A stretch of 30,119 nucleotides of DNA from Chloroflexota bacterium (lineage in GTDB: Bacteria; Chloroflexota; Anaerolineae; Caldilineales; Caldilineaceae): positions 1 through 30,119 of the forward strand of contig QEUW01000090.1 of NCBI GenBank assembly GCA_003577005.1, written 5' to 3'. Shown in pieces: positions 21,808 through 29,608 of this stretch. A model generated the notes under the pieces. It was given only the letters and a program-made list of their open reading frames with translations. It searched no databases and was not told the origin of the DNA. The position numbers were made by a program, and so were the translations under genes. Every line of letters begins with the position of its first letter. Within the stretch, counting starts at the first letter, position 1.

Positions 21808-22934
21808 GGTTCTGCAACAACTTCCTCGACCACGAAGTCGCTGTAAAAGAAGGCTTTATCTTGCTGGAACAACTGTGCCGATAGCTGGTCGAGTGAACGG
21901 AGTCGGTGTGCCAGCGATTGTGGCCGGCGGCGAGGAGCTAGCATGTTCCAATAGACCAGTCGAGCGCCAGGGCGTCCACTTTGCACCAGCTGCTCCAACA
22001 ACGCATGATAATGCGTCGGCGCCATATATTCAAAAATGTCGCTCAAGTTGAAGGCATCGATGGTATTCGGCCCGCACGTTTGCAGAAAATCCTCGAGCGA
22101 CTGGCAACGCCACTCCAACCGGTAGAGATTGGCGCGGATTGCGGCAAAATTCTCCGGACGTAGCGCATAGGGCAACGCCGGCCCATGCCGGCCGAGCAAA
22201 ATCCACTGGAGATAAGGGTTCTGCGCCGGGTCGAGCACGGTCAACGCATGGCGCGTGCGGGCGAGGATGCGGTCGGCCACATTGCCCTCGACATAGCAAA
22301 AAAAGGCTGGGTCGCGCCCAAACCAGCCCATGACACGCCGCGAGAAGAAAAGGCGAAAGGCGCTGCGCCAGCGCCAGTTGTCCCACTTGGTGTCGTAAAA
22401 TGCAAGACGCTCGGCTGTTGTTCGCGGCATCAACAGCGCTTGCCGGTTCTCGCGCGTCTGCAACAGCGGCAAGATGCGCCGCCCAAAAAAGTGCAGGTAG
22501 CGCTCGAACTTGCCGACAGCGCCAAAACCGTGGGCGATAGCATCGGCTCGGCCATCCCAAAAGGTTTGGACCTCCGGCGAAAGGAGCGAGCGACAGCGCA
22601 GATACAGGGCAGCACGCCGCTTGCTAGGCTGGGCGCCAAGCAGCTCCAGCAGTTCGCCATGTTCCAGTATCCGGTAAGCCGCCACGCGCAATTCCAGACA
22701 GGCCAGTTGCGCCGGGCTGAGGTCCAACGCCACTACGCGCGCCGGCCCCCGGCTCACCAACGCCAGCGCATTGTCCCCCGCCGATGCGATCGACAGGCAG
22801 ACATGGTGCGGCTGGATCGCCAGCGCCTCCAACAAAATATCGGCGTCCTCCCAACACTGGGCATAGCGGATGATAGAAAAATCCGCCCGGCTCCCGATCT
22901 CGCTGCTCAAGTTCACGCTACTCCATCCAGCCAT
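21804..22934 (-). CDS. BtaA-like (DUF3419) S-adenosylmethionine 3-amino-3-carboxypropyl transferase
   Basis: A 376-residue protein of the BtaA/DUF3419 family. BtaA moves the 3-amino-3-carboxypropyl group of S-adenosylmethionine onto diacylglycerol, the first step of betaine-lipid synthesis. The diagnostic opening IIRYAQCWEDADILLEAL (about 21-38) leads into the Rossmann SAM loop CLSIASAGDNALALVSRGPA and VVALDLSPAQLACLELRVAAYR. Later come FCYVEGNVADRIL and DAFNLSDIFEYMAP, also family-like. No BtaB-type N-methyltransferase is present, so the product need not be a trimethylated betaine lipid. The ATG at 22934 lies inside a hairpin stem; GTG 22916, with GGAG 4 nt before it, is an alternative start. 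It is third in a four-gene operon, 25 nt after the dikinase-like gene. Confidence 0.82.
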   Translation of the reverse strand: MAGWSSVNLSSEIGSRADFSIIRYAQCWEDADILLEALAIQPHHVCLSIASAGDNALALVSRGPARVVALDLSPAQLACLELRVAAYRILEHGELLELLGAQPSKRRAALYLRCRSLLSPEVQTFWDGRADAIAHGFGAVGKFERYLHFFGRRILPLLQTRENRQALLMPRTTAERLAFYDTKWDNWRWRSAFRLFFSRRVMGWFGRDPAFFCYVEGNVADRILARTRHALTVLDPAQNPYLQWILLGRHGPALPYALRPENFAAIRANLYRLEWRCQSLEDFLQTCGPNTIDAFNLSDIFEYMAPTHYHALLEQLVQSGRPGARLVYWNMLAPRRRPQSLAHRLRSLDQLSAQLFQQDKAFFYSDFVVEEVVAEP

Positions 22935-22959
22935 TGACTCATTGCTAACGAGTCAATGG
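22931..22959. promoter_or_regulatory. Hairpin spanning the btaA-like start codon
   Basis: CCATTGACTC (22931-22940) pairs with GAGTCAATGG (22950-22959) around a 9-nt loop, filling the gap between the dikinase-like stop (22960) and the next gene. The btaA-like ATG (22934-22932) is part of the stem. In mRNA this could hold back initiation until the upstream ribosome arrives, or it may simply be an inserted palindromic repeat. The adjoining CAATTGTTAA word recurs in the palindrome at 27545-27586. Confidence 0.5.
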
Positions 22960-25530
22960 TCAATTGTTAAGTTTTTGCACAAGCCCGGTACGGCCATCCA
23001 TTTCCACCACGTCGCCATCGGCCAGCCAGCGTGTTACACCAGTCAAACCCACAATGGCCGGCAGACCCAGTTCCCGCGCCACGATTGCGGCGTGCGAGAG
23101 CAGGCTGCCTCGCTCCACCAGCAGACCGGCCGCCGCCGGCATGATCATGATCCAGCTGGGGTCGGTGCGTTCCGCCACAAGGATATCGCCCGGGGCCAGT
23201 TGCGTGGCCAACGGGTCCGCCACGACCCGGGCGCGCCCCCGCACAACACCGGGACAACAGCCCAGACCCTGAAGCGTCTCGCCAGTAGGCGTCGCCAGGG
23301 TTGGCTCCGCCTCAGCCTGGAAATCGTGCCCCTGATGCACCATACCGTACGTGACAAAGCGTGAGGCCGGCGGCGAGCCTTCGGCAAAACGGGCAAACTC
23401 AGCCTTGCGGACAGCCGCCAGCGCTTTGAGCTCTGTAGAAGGGGTGGTGCCGTCCACAAAACCGAGAACTTCATCGAGTTGTAAATAGAAGATGTCGCGC
23501 GGCTGGTCGAGCCCATCGACGGCGTAAAAGCATCGCCCCAATTCGACAAAGATTTGGCGAGCGCGGCCAAAGACGCGCGTGCGCTCGAAGCGCAGATTCT
23601 CCCGGTCGCGCACACGGGCGCGGGCGTGGCCGAGCACCCACCACAGGAGCGCCCGGCGCAGTGGCTTGCCGGCCAGCGCGGTCTGGAGATGCGCCTCGGC
23701 CTGGCGACCGGCAGAGGTGGTCCTGGTTTCGTCGGGGTCAGACGGGTGCAGGGCTAGATGGCCGATCGACCGCAGCAGCGGCAGCGGGTCGTCGTTCAAC
23801 GTCGGGCTTTCCAGCTTTAATTCGTTCTGGCAGCGGTCGCCAAAACGGTTGAGATAGGTGTAATACCGTTCGGCAAAGAGCGGATAGGCGGGCAACAGCG
23901 CCTCGATCTCCCCCCGCACACCGGTGCGGAGCCGTTCGGCCAACGCAGGTTCCTGGGCGGCCAGCGTTGCCAGTTCGCGCACCCGGTGCGCTGGCTCGGC
24001 GCTGATCATCCCCCCTTCGCCGACCAGCAGGTCGTTTTGCAGCGCGCCGGTGTGATCATTTGCCCATTGGGTCACCAGCCGGCGCAAGAGGCCATAGAAG
24101 ATCATAGCAAAGAAGTCGTTGACCAGAGGGGCATCCCAGTGGCGCAGGAGTTCGCGCTCCAGTTGGCGGTAGTAGGCGACCAACTCATCGGCGCGCAACA
24201 CAGTGAGATCAGGCGGCTGCTTACCCAATGCGCGCTCGAGCCGCCCGTAGAAACGCCGTATCCGGCGCGGCAACAAAAAATGGTTTGCCAGCAACCCAAA
24301 GCTTGTTCGGAGCAGCGCCAGCCGGTCGCCTACCCGTTGCCGCCAGGTGCTCTGCTCCAGGTCGCGCACGATGGTATCGGGCAGGCTCTCCTTGACGCCC
24401 ATCATCTGTTCCATAAAGCGGCGGTTGGTGCGGAAGCCGGGCAGCAACGCCAGCACGAGGTACCAGTTGAGCAAATTGTAGTAGACCCGCCCGCGGATGA
24501 GGCCGATCATGGCGGCAAAGACGTGTTGATTGGCTGCAATCGTGGAGTCGGGAACCCCTAAGATGCGGCAGAACTCCTGATAGACGGCCTCGTAAGCCCG
24601 CCGTGCAAACGAGTAGGTGAGCGGTGTCGTCACGCCACCGTAACTTTCTACGATATTACTGTTGTCCCACAACGTGAAGACGCCGTCAGGGTCAGGCCGG
24701 TGCGCCAGTGCGGTGACCGGTCGCGCCTGCAAGAGATAGAGCCGGTCGCCAACACTGGCCCACTCGATATCTTGCGGGCGCTGGGCGGCGCGTTCCACCC
24801 GTCGCGCCAGCCCGGCGACCGCCTGCACCTGCGCATCGGTGAGGACTGGATCGTTATCCCGCACGAGGGAGCGTTCGCTGATTGCCTCATCGCGCGCTAT
24901 CCGGTAGGTGTCAGCGCTGGCGACACCAGAGACTAGTGCGTCGCCCAGCCCGCGCACGGCGCTCACCACAGCCACGCCCCGGCGACCGCTGACCGGGTCG
25001 GCGCTAAAGGCCACCCCGGCTACCTCGGCCGGAACCATACGCTGGACGATCACCGCGGGCGGTTGGGGTGGGAGGGGCAGATTGTGTTTGCGGCGGTAGG
25101 CATAGACGCGCTCGCTAAACCCAGAGCGCCACACGTCAACGATGCGCGCTGCCACATCCGCCGGGGGGACGTTGAGAAAACTTTCCAGTTGGCCGGCAAA
25201 AGAGTGTTGGGCGCCATCCTCATCGCCGGCGGAGGAGCGGACGGCTACGGGCGTATTGTCGAGCCCCAGCGCGGCCAGGGCTGCACGCAGTTCCGTGCAG
25301 ACGCTGGCTGCCGGCGACAAATCATCAAAAAGGGCCAGCGCCTTTTCGCTCGACGTGGCGCCGGCCAGGACAGCCCATTGCGCCGGCGCCAGGCTGGTCG
25401 ATAACGCCGCCGGCAAGACGACAAACCACGCAGGCACCGGCAGACCGGCATCGCTCAGCCGGGCAAGGGCGCGTGCCTTGCCGCCCACAGGTTCGTCGCC
25501 AATCGATTCTGGCATTCGGATAAACTTCAT
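22960..25530 (-). CDS. PEP-synthase-like dikinase with ATP-grasp and swivelling-His domains
   Basis: An 856-residue phosphotransferase of the PEP synthase/PPDK superfamily. The N-terminal nucleotide-binding (PPDK_N) domain is intact: VGGKARALARLSDAGLPVPA (15-34), TPVAVRSSAGDEDGAQHSFAGQ (about 94-115), and GVAFSADPVSGRRG (about 170). The C-terminus is the mobile phospho-histidine domain with GSLLSHAAIVARELGLPAIVG; the catalytic His is residue 813. It ends there, with no PEP/pyruvate-binding barrel after it. The 450-residue middle is alpha-rich and not family-diagnostic. This architecture (ATP domain, substrate domain, His domain) is that of rifampin phosphotransferase and PigC-type enzymes, which pass phosphate from ATP via His to an alternative acceptor. 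The acceptor here is unknown; neighbours suggest a lipid or isoprenoid. ATG 25530 has a weak upstream site. It lies 45 nt behind the UbiA gene. Confidence 0.85.
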   Translation of the reverse strand: MKFIRMPESIGDEPVGGKARALARLSDAGLPVPAWFVVLPAALSTSLAPAQWAVLAGATSSEKALALFDDLSPAASVCTELRAALAALGLDNTPVAVRSSAGDEDGAQHSFAGQLESFLNVPPADVAARIVDVWRSGFSERVYAYRRKHNLPLPPQPPAVIVQRMVPAEVAGVAFSADPVSGRRGVAVVSAVRGLGDALVSGVASADTYRIARDEAISERSLVRDNDPVLTDAQVQAVAGLARRVERAAQRPQDIEWASVGDRLYLLQARPVTALAHRPDPDGVFTLWDNSNIVESYGGVTTPLTYSFARRAYEAVYQEFCRILGVPDSTIAANQHVFAAMIGLIRGRVYYNLLNWYLVLALLPGFRTNRRFMEQMMGVKESLPDTIVRDLEQSTWRQRVGDRLALLRTSFGLLANHFLLPRRIRRFYGRLERALGKQPPDLTVLRADELVAYYRQLERELLRHWDAPLVNDFFAMIFYGLLRRLVTQWANDHTGALQNDLLVGEGGMISAEPAHRVRELATLAAQEPALAERLRTGVRGEIEALLPAYPLFAERYYTYLNRFGDRCQNELKLESPTLNDDPLPLLRSIGHLALHPSDPDETRTTSAGRQAEAHLQTALAGKPLRRALLWWVLGHARARVRDRENLRFERTRVFGRARQIFVELGRCFYAVDGLDQPRDIFYLQLDEVLGFVDGTTPSTELKALAAVRKAEFARFAEGSPPASRFVTYGMVHQGHDFQAEAEPTLATPTGETLQGLGCCPGVVRGRARVVADPLATQLAPGDILVAERTDPSWIMIMPAAAGLLVERGSLLSHAAIVARELGLPAIVGLTGVTRWLADGDVVEMDGRTGLVQKLNN

Positions 25531-25575
25531 CTGTGGTTCGCTCTCGAAAGAATACTTTGTTTCACTGTCGCGCGA

Positions 25576-26508
25576 TCACCCCTGGCGGGCAAGCAGCGCG
25601 CTGGCGGCCAGAGTGACATAAGTTGCCAGAATTGCCACGGCAGCGTAGCGTTCGATCATGTTACCGTGGGCCTTGTCCTGACCGCCTCCAAACCGCCAGG
25701 CCGCGACCAGTGCGCCACACCAGACTAAGCTCAACAGGCCTAGATTCCACACATCCGCGATGTGGATCTGCCGCAACGCAAACCCCGCCACGAGAACAGC
25801 CACCGTCAGCGCCGCCAGCCAGCCAGCAACTGCTCGCTGTGGACCCCACAATGCGCTATACGTCTGGACCCCCGGCTCCTCGTCTGGGGCAGCACGGATC
25901 TTGCGGCCCAGTTCAAAGACCAGGCCGTTGGCAAAGCTCAGCCCCAGCAGCCAGCCCAGGCCAGCGGGTGGCGCTGCACCCGCGACGAGCCAATCACATG
26001 CCGTAACAAAGAAAACGATCAATGGGAGAATGACCATGTGCGACAGCAAGTAGACCAACGGGTGCGCCTTGAGCCACGCCGGTGCAAAGAATTCCACCCG
26101 CATCAACTCTATATAGCCCCACACCAATAAGAGAGGCCCCAGCAGTGAGGGCGCCAACAGCCAGGCTAGCAGCGCCTGAGCAGCGGCCACAGTCGCCGCT
26201 GCACCGGTCAGTTCGCGCAGTGTGACCAACCCGCGGGGCACCGGGCGGTACGGGCGATACGCCAGGTCCTCGGCATAATCTTTGAACTCATCTGCTACCC
26301 GCAACTGAAAAAAGAAGCCTAGCGCGCAGAAAAAAGCCACTGCTACCGGAATCAGCCAGCCTTTCGCTGCCACCGTCTCATCCACTTGCAGGCGCGCTGC
26401 CTGCGCATATGTCACGCTAGCAAGAGAAAGCGCCCCCACCAGGAGAGCCGTTGCAGCCAGGGGAAAACGTTCGCGCTGGTATTGATAGAGGCGCTGGAAT
26501 CGACGCAT
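25576..26508 (-). CDS. UbiA-family prenyltransferase, variant motif subgroup
   Basis: A 310-residue integral membrane protein with about eight hydrophobic segments, the UbiA fold. The first Asp-rich motif aligns as DEFKDYAED (about 94-102) followed by LAYRPYRPVPRG; relative to the canonical NDxxDxxxD, Asn is replaced by Asp and the first Asp by Glu. The second motif region reads ELGRKIRAAPDEEPGVQTYSALWG (about 199), with DEEPG in the position of DxxxG. Mg2+-diphosphate binding thus seems retained. UbiA enzymes attach prenyl chains to aromatic or lipid acceptors; this subgroup is not one of the named quinone, haem or chlorophyll enzymes as far as I can tell. ATG 26508 has no strong ribosome site. 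It is the first gene of the four-gene minus-strand operon. Confidence 0.8.
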   Translation of the reverse strand: MRRFQRLYQYQRERFPLAATALLVGALSLASVTYAQAARLQVDETVAAKGWLIPVAVAFFCALGFFFQLRVADEFKDYAEDLAYRPYRPVPRGLVTLRELTGAAATVAAAQALLAWLLAPSLLGPLLLVWGYIELMRVEFFAPAWLKAHPLVYLLSHMVILPLIVFFVTACDWLVAGAAPPAGLGWLLGLSFANGLVFELGRKIRAAPDEEPGVQTYSALWGPQRAVAGWLAALTVAVLVAGFALRQIHIADVWNLGLLSLVWCGALVAAWRFGGGQDKAHGNMIERYAAVAILATYVTLAASALLARQG

Positions 26509-26576
26509 CGTTACATTTTTGTTACACTATATTTACATTTACGCTATCGAAGGTACGCAGTTGGAGCTGCCATCCA

Positions 26577-26631
26577 TAGGTGCATCGCACCTAAGCACCG
26601 CGTGACTTCTACCCTATCGGGTCAATAGAAC
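26577..26631. repeat. Possible degenerate third copy of the MITE family, in a long noncoding gap
   Basis: TAGGTGCATCGCACCTA (26577-26593) is a near-perfect palindrome resembling the MITE core. GGTCAATAGAAC (26620-26631) resembles the MITE terminus GTCAACAGAAC with one change in 11. The rest does not align well. The surrounding 26509-26919 gap separates divergent genes and shows no supported gene; it must contain the promoters for the ubiA-like operon and the oxidoreductase. Confidence 0.35.
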
Positions 26632-26919
26632 ACGCACTCGATCCGTCACAGGTACGGCTGAATTGCCAAACCTGGCGAGTGCAGGATTCGGTCTACTGAG
26701 TATAGAACGAAGATGGGCTTTTCCTCAACCGGACCACAGCCGGAAACGCGATTCGCTCACCGACGGAATGGGTGCGTACAGCTTTAGGAAGGTCGAAGCT
26801 TCCAGAAGATTGGGGAAATTTCACTCTTTCTGAAAATGAGCCAACTCGATTTCTCGCGAGGCTCCTAAAGGTCTCACTGTCAATCTGATCGATCCACTGT
26901 TGATAGAGAGGAGAGAAAG

Positions 26920-27540
26920 ATGGAAATTGCGATCATTGGTACTGGGCGAATGGCGCGCCATTTGGGAATCGGTTGGGCACGCGCCGGGCACCAGATCATC
27001 TTTGGCTCTCGTGATCCGCAAAGCAAAGCAGCGTTGGTCCAAGAAGTGGGCGACGCCCGTGTGACAGAACCGGCAGCCGCCCTTGCTGCTGCGCCGGTTG
27101 TGGTCCTTGCCATTCCCTTTGTCGCGGTGGTGCCTTTTGTGCAAACCTTTGCGGAAACGCTCCGCAGCCGGCTGGTCATCGATATTACCAATCCTTTTGA
27201 ACACCTGCCAGACAACCGTATCGCCGGTGCTGAACTGACGGCACAAGCCATCGGCCCTAGTGCGCGCGTCGTGGCCGCTTTCAAAGACAATTTCTGGCAG
27301 ACGCTGCTCGAACCGGACGACCGCACCTTTCAGATCGTTCGTGATGTGCACTATGTGGGTGACAACGTTGATGACAAACAGATCGTAGCGTTGTTGATCG
27401 AGGCGCTTGGCTTCCGACCAGTGGACTGTGGGCCACTGCGCAACGCCCGTGTGCTTGACGGGATGGTCCCGCTGATGCTTGAACTGGACCGTCGCTATGC
27501 TGGCGGAAAGGGGAGATCGTCGTGGAAGTTCCTCGGCTGA
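26920..27540 (+). CDS. NADP-dependent oxidoreductase, F420-dependent NADP reductase-like
   Basis: A 206-residue protein of the NADP_oxido_F420 family (related to Fno and to ProC-type dehydrogenases). The Rossmann loop is MEIAIIGTGRMARHLGIGWA (1-20) with the second strand ending FGSRDPQSK, where Ser/Arg after the strand favours NADP. VVVLAIPFVAVVPFV (about 65), VIDITNPFE (about 87) and AFKDNFWQTLLEP (about 121) follow the family pattern. Fno transfers hydride between reduced F420 and NADP; many relatives use other partners, so F420 use is not proven. GAGGAG with an A/G-rich spacer precedes the ATG at 26920. The C-terminus (AGGKGRSSWKFLG) matches the family's usual end. It is monocistronic, converging on the SlyD gene. 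Confidence 0.8.
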   Translation: MEIAIIGTGRMARHLGIGWARAGHQIIFGSRDPQSKAALVQEVGDARVTEPAAALAAAPVVVLAIPFVAVVPFVQTFAETLRSRLVIDITNPFEHLPDNRIAGAELTAQAIGPSARVVAAFKDNFWQTLLEPDDRTFQIVRDVHYVGDNVDDKQIVALLIEALGFRPVDCGPLRNARVLDGMVPLMLELDRRYAGGKGRSSWKFLG

Positions 27541-27544
27541 ACCG

Positions 27545-27586
27545 TTAACAATTGTCAATTGACAATTGTCAATTGACAATTGTTAA
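27545..27586. repeat. 42-bp perfect palindrome of CAATTG words
   Basis: TTAACAATTGTCAATTGACA continues into its exact reverse complement; the block consists of alternating CAATTGT and CAATTGA words. It fills most of the 57-bp gap between two convergent stop codons. In RNA it could act as a bidirectional stem, but its composition matches a common dispersed repeat, also hinted at beside 22960. Confidence 0.85.
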
Positions 27587-27597
27587 TGAGCCTTAGC

Positions 27598-28095
27598 TCA
27601 GTGGTGGTCGCCGTCGTGTGCGTGACCGTGGGCAAGTTCGGCGGCCGTGGCGGGACGCAGATCGGCGATGCGCACCTGGAAATGCAGCGTCTCGCCCGCC
27701 AACGGGTGGTTGAGGTCGAGCACGATCTCGGTAGGGCTCACTTCGACCACTTGCGCCTGAAAGACCTGGCCGGATCGGCTGTCGCGCAAATCGAGCACTG
27801 CTCCTTCGGCCAGTTCCAGGTCAGGGGGGAACGCAGTGCGGGGCAGGCGTTGCACCTGGTTTTCATCGCGCTCGCCGTAGCCGTCAGCTGGCACTACAAC
27901 CACCTTCTTTTCATCCCCCACCTTCATTCCGGTCAAAGCGCTTTCGAGACCTGAGATGATCTGCTGATGGCCGTGGAGATAGTTGAGTGGTGTATCTGCT
28001 TCCGAGCGATCGATCTCCTGGCCGTCGTCGAGCTGGAGCACGTAGTCAAGGCTCACGACCATATCGTCGGTCACAGTCAACGTGTCTTGGGTCAT
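27598..28095 (-). CDS. SlyD-type FKBP peptidyl-prolyl cis-trans isomerase
   Basis: A 165-residue cytoplasmic folding helper. The FKBP half opens VVSLDYVLQLDDGQEIDRSE, continues LNYLHGHQQIISGLESALTG (about 39-58) and GDEKKVVVVPADGYGERDEN (about 62-81). The insert-in-flap chaperone region follows (RLPRTAFPPDLELAEGAV to EVSPTEIVLDLNHPLAG), after which the strand LHFQVRIADLRPAT completes the fold. The tail HGHAHDGDHH is a short His-rich metal-binding end, as in SlyD, which handles nickel. Length is close to bacterial SlyD. ATG 28095 is chosen, with AAAGGAT 9 nt upstream; an in-frame ATG at 28125 adds an unlikely leader. It is single, ending 11 bp from the palindrome at 27545-27586. Confidence 0.88.
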   Translation of the reverse strand: MTQDTLTVTDDMVVSLDYVLQLDDGQEIDRSEADTPLNYLHGHQQIISGLESALTGMKVGDEKKVVVVPADGYGERDENQVQRLPRTAFPPDLELAEGAVLDLRDSRSGQVFQAQVVEVSPTEIVLDLNHPLAGETLHFQVRIADLRPATAAELAHGHAHDGDHH

Positions 28096-28145
28096 GGTTG
28101 CACATCCTTTCAGCGTTAAGCGCATCCTCTATTGTGCCAATGAAG

Positions 28146-28184
28146 AACGGGCCGCCTGCTCTTACCAAGTCTGGGCGGCCCGTT
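28146..28184. terminator. GC-rich hairpin upstream of the SlyD gene
   Basis: AACGGGCCGCC (28146-28156) pairs with GGCGGCCCGTT (28174-28184), an 11-bp stem with a 17-nt loop. Only short T/A runs flank it. It lies about 50 bp before the SlyD start, so it could be a transcript end, an attenuating leader stem or a repeat. 28185-28360 holds no gene that I can support. Confidence 0.4.
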
Positions 28185-28362
28185 ATTGCTGTCCGAATCC
28201 AAACTTCCTGTAGGTAGACAACGATAGCGTAGCGTACTTAGGACTTTTCGTCAAAACATTTCTTTGGTGATTGGCTAGCGTATAGAGCGCAATGGATGGA
28301 TGGCCAGCGGGACACAGCCGAGTGGAACTAGCAATACGCTGGTGCAGAATCACCCTACATTT

Positions 28363-28391
28363 TTGACAAATAGACGACCAACCGCTATATT
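28363..28391 (+). promoter_or_regulatory. Consensus promoter of tRNA-Val
   Basis: TTGACA (28363-28368), 17-bp spacer, TATATT (28386-28391), followed by the tRNA at 28416. Both hexamers and the spacing are near the sigma70 ideal, as expected for a stable RNA gene. Confidence 0.75.
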
Positions 28392-28415
28392 GGGGTATAG
28401 AAAGCATGTTTGCAA

Positions 28416-28492
<77 letters not shown>

Positions 28493-28516
28493 ACACAGTA
28501 GCGCACCACCTATCTT

Positions 28517-28551
28517 AAGCCGTCTGGTTACACCAACCAGACGGCTTTTTT
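28517..28551 (+). terminator. Intrinsic terminator of tRNA-Val
   Basis: A 13-bp perfect stem AAGCCGTCTGGTT / AACCAGACGGCTT with loop ACACC is followed directly by a T run (28546-28551). Confidence 0.9.
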
Positions 28552-28584
28552 GTTGCCCCAAAACCAGACAAGAGCACATAGCTT

Positions 28585-29441
28585 ATGAAGCTATCCGATG
28601 CTATAGCGGGTTACTGGTTGGACAAACGGCAGCGATTCAGCCCTCGCACGGTAGAGAGTTACGGGCGCATCTTTGTGTACTTAGTGGACTTCGTAGACGA
28701 CAAAGACATAGAGCAGGTTACAGCGGATGACGTGCGCCGGTTCCTCGCCCATCTTGCGGACACCCGCAACCTAAGCAGACGCAGCCAGCATGACGCTTGG
28801 GTTCCACTGTCTAGCCTAAAGAGAGCTAGGGATACCACACATTATCCGGGGCCATGTCGCCGCGCCGTCGTACACGTCACCGCCCATTGACCCGCTGTCG
28901 CCTGGGGAAGTGAGGGCCATACTGGACGTAGCCAGCGATGGCGAGCGCCCTACTGCTACACGAGACCGGGCCATTATCTTGACGCTACTCGACAGCGGAC
29001 TAAGGGCCAGCGAGCTTTGCAATCTGGATACAAGCGACTACGACCAGGGCCGGGGCCGGTTACACGTTCGGGCCGGCAAGCTTCCTGGGTGACCGCGCAC
29101 GCAAGGCTATCTGGCGCTACCTCGCCCAGCGACCAGGGAAGGGCCCAGAGGGCACCCTGCCACTGTTCACCGTGCAGGGCGGAGGGCGCTTCACCCGGCG
29201 CAACCTGCACCAGCTACTGCAACGCCTGGGCGATAGGGCAGGGGTGGCAGGGGTACACCCGCACAGGTTCCGCCATACGTTCGCCATCAACTTCTTACGC
29301 AATGGCGGGAATATCTTTGAACTGAAAGCCATCTTGGGGCACGAGTCCTTGCACACCGTCCAGAACTATCTACGCCTGGCGGAAGCGGACATCGAGACAG
29401 CAGGGCGAACAAGAAGCCCTGCGGATAGGTGGAAGTTATGA
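28585..29441 (+). pseudogene. Decayed tyrosine recombinase (integrase) next to tRNA-Val
   Basis: The remains of a phage/genomic-island integrase lie in three successive frames. Fragment 1 (from ATG 28585) is the SAM-like arm/core-binding domain (DAIAGYWLDKRQRFSPRTVE). Fragment 2 (to 29092) begins the catalytic domain and keeps the first Arg in LLDSGLRASELCNL. Fragment 3 (to 29441) keeps HPHRFRHTFAINFLRNGG and LGHESLHTVQNYLRLAE with the nucleophilic Tyr. Junctions near 28816-28823 and 29085-29095 each seem to have lost a few residues as well as the frame: SSL joins directly to ELGIP, and AGK to FLGDRARK. All catalytic residues survive, but no intact protein can be made. Assembly error is unlikely at two separate deletions. 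Its position behind the tRNA marks an integrated element extending to the right. Confidence 0.82.
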
Positions 29442-29450
29442 GGGAGTAAC

Positions 29451-29486
29451 GACAGCGCACACAGGGTCTAAGCTGTGTGCGCTGTC
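29451..29486. repeat. 14-bp hairpin behind the integrase
   Basis: GACAGCGCACACAG (29451-29464) pairs with CTGTGTGCGCTGTC (29473-29486), loop GGTCTAAG. It lies 10 bp after the integrase stop. There is no T-tract. GGAGTAACGAC overlaps its left flank (29443-29453) and recurs at 29506-29516. Confidence 0.6.
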
Positions 29487-29550
29487 TAACCAAACGTCGT
29501 CAACCGGAGTAACGACGCCTGGCTAGTGGGCATTCTACCACAGGTCAGAC

Positions 29551-29589
29551 AAGAAACGGTTGGCGACATATCGTCAACCGTTTCTTTTT
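29551..29589 (+). terminator. Intrinsic terminator or attenuator before the accessory genes
   Basis: A 16-bp stem (29551-29566 with 29571-29586, one G-U pair) with loop CATA ends in TTTTT. It stops only about 10 bp before the Shine-Dalgarno of the next gene, so it would either end integrase transcription or attenuate entry into the downstream genes. Confidence 0.7.
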
Positions 29590-29608
29590 GTTCATACCGG
29601 AGGTGAAT

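Noticed and set aside
20392..26508. Ordinary betaine-lipid (BtaA-BtaB) locus
   Set aside because: No BtaB-type N-methyltransferase is encoded here and the other three genes are not part of that pathway.
26821..27579. A 252-codon minus-strand open frame opposite the oxidoreductase gene
   Set aside because: It starts inside the 42-bp palindrome and is the reverse-strand shadow of a gene with a full Rossmann domain; no ribosome site or family motif.
28216..28370. A possible gene between the SlyD gene and tRNA-Val
   Set aside because: The only open frame (74 codons, minus) lacks a ribosome site and overlaps the tRNA promoter.
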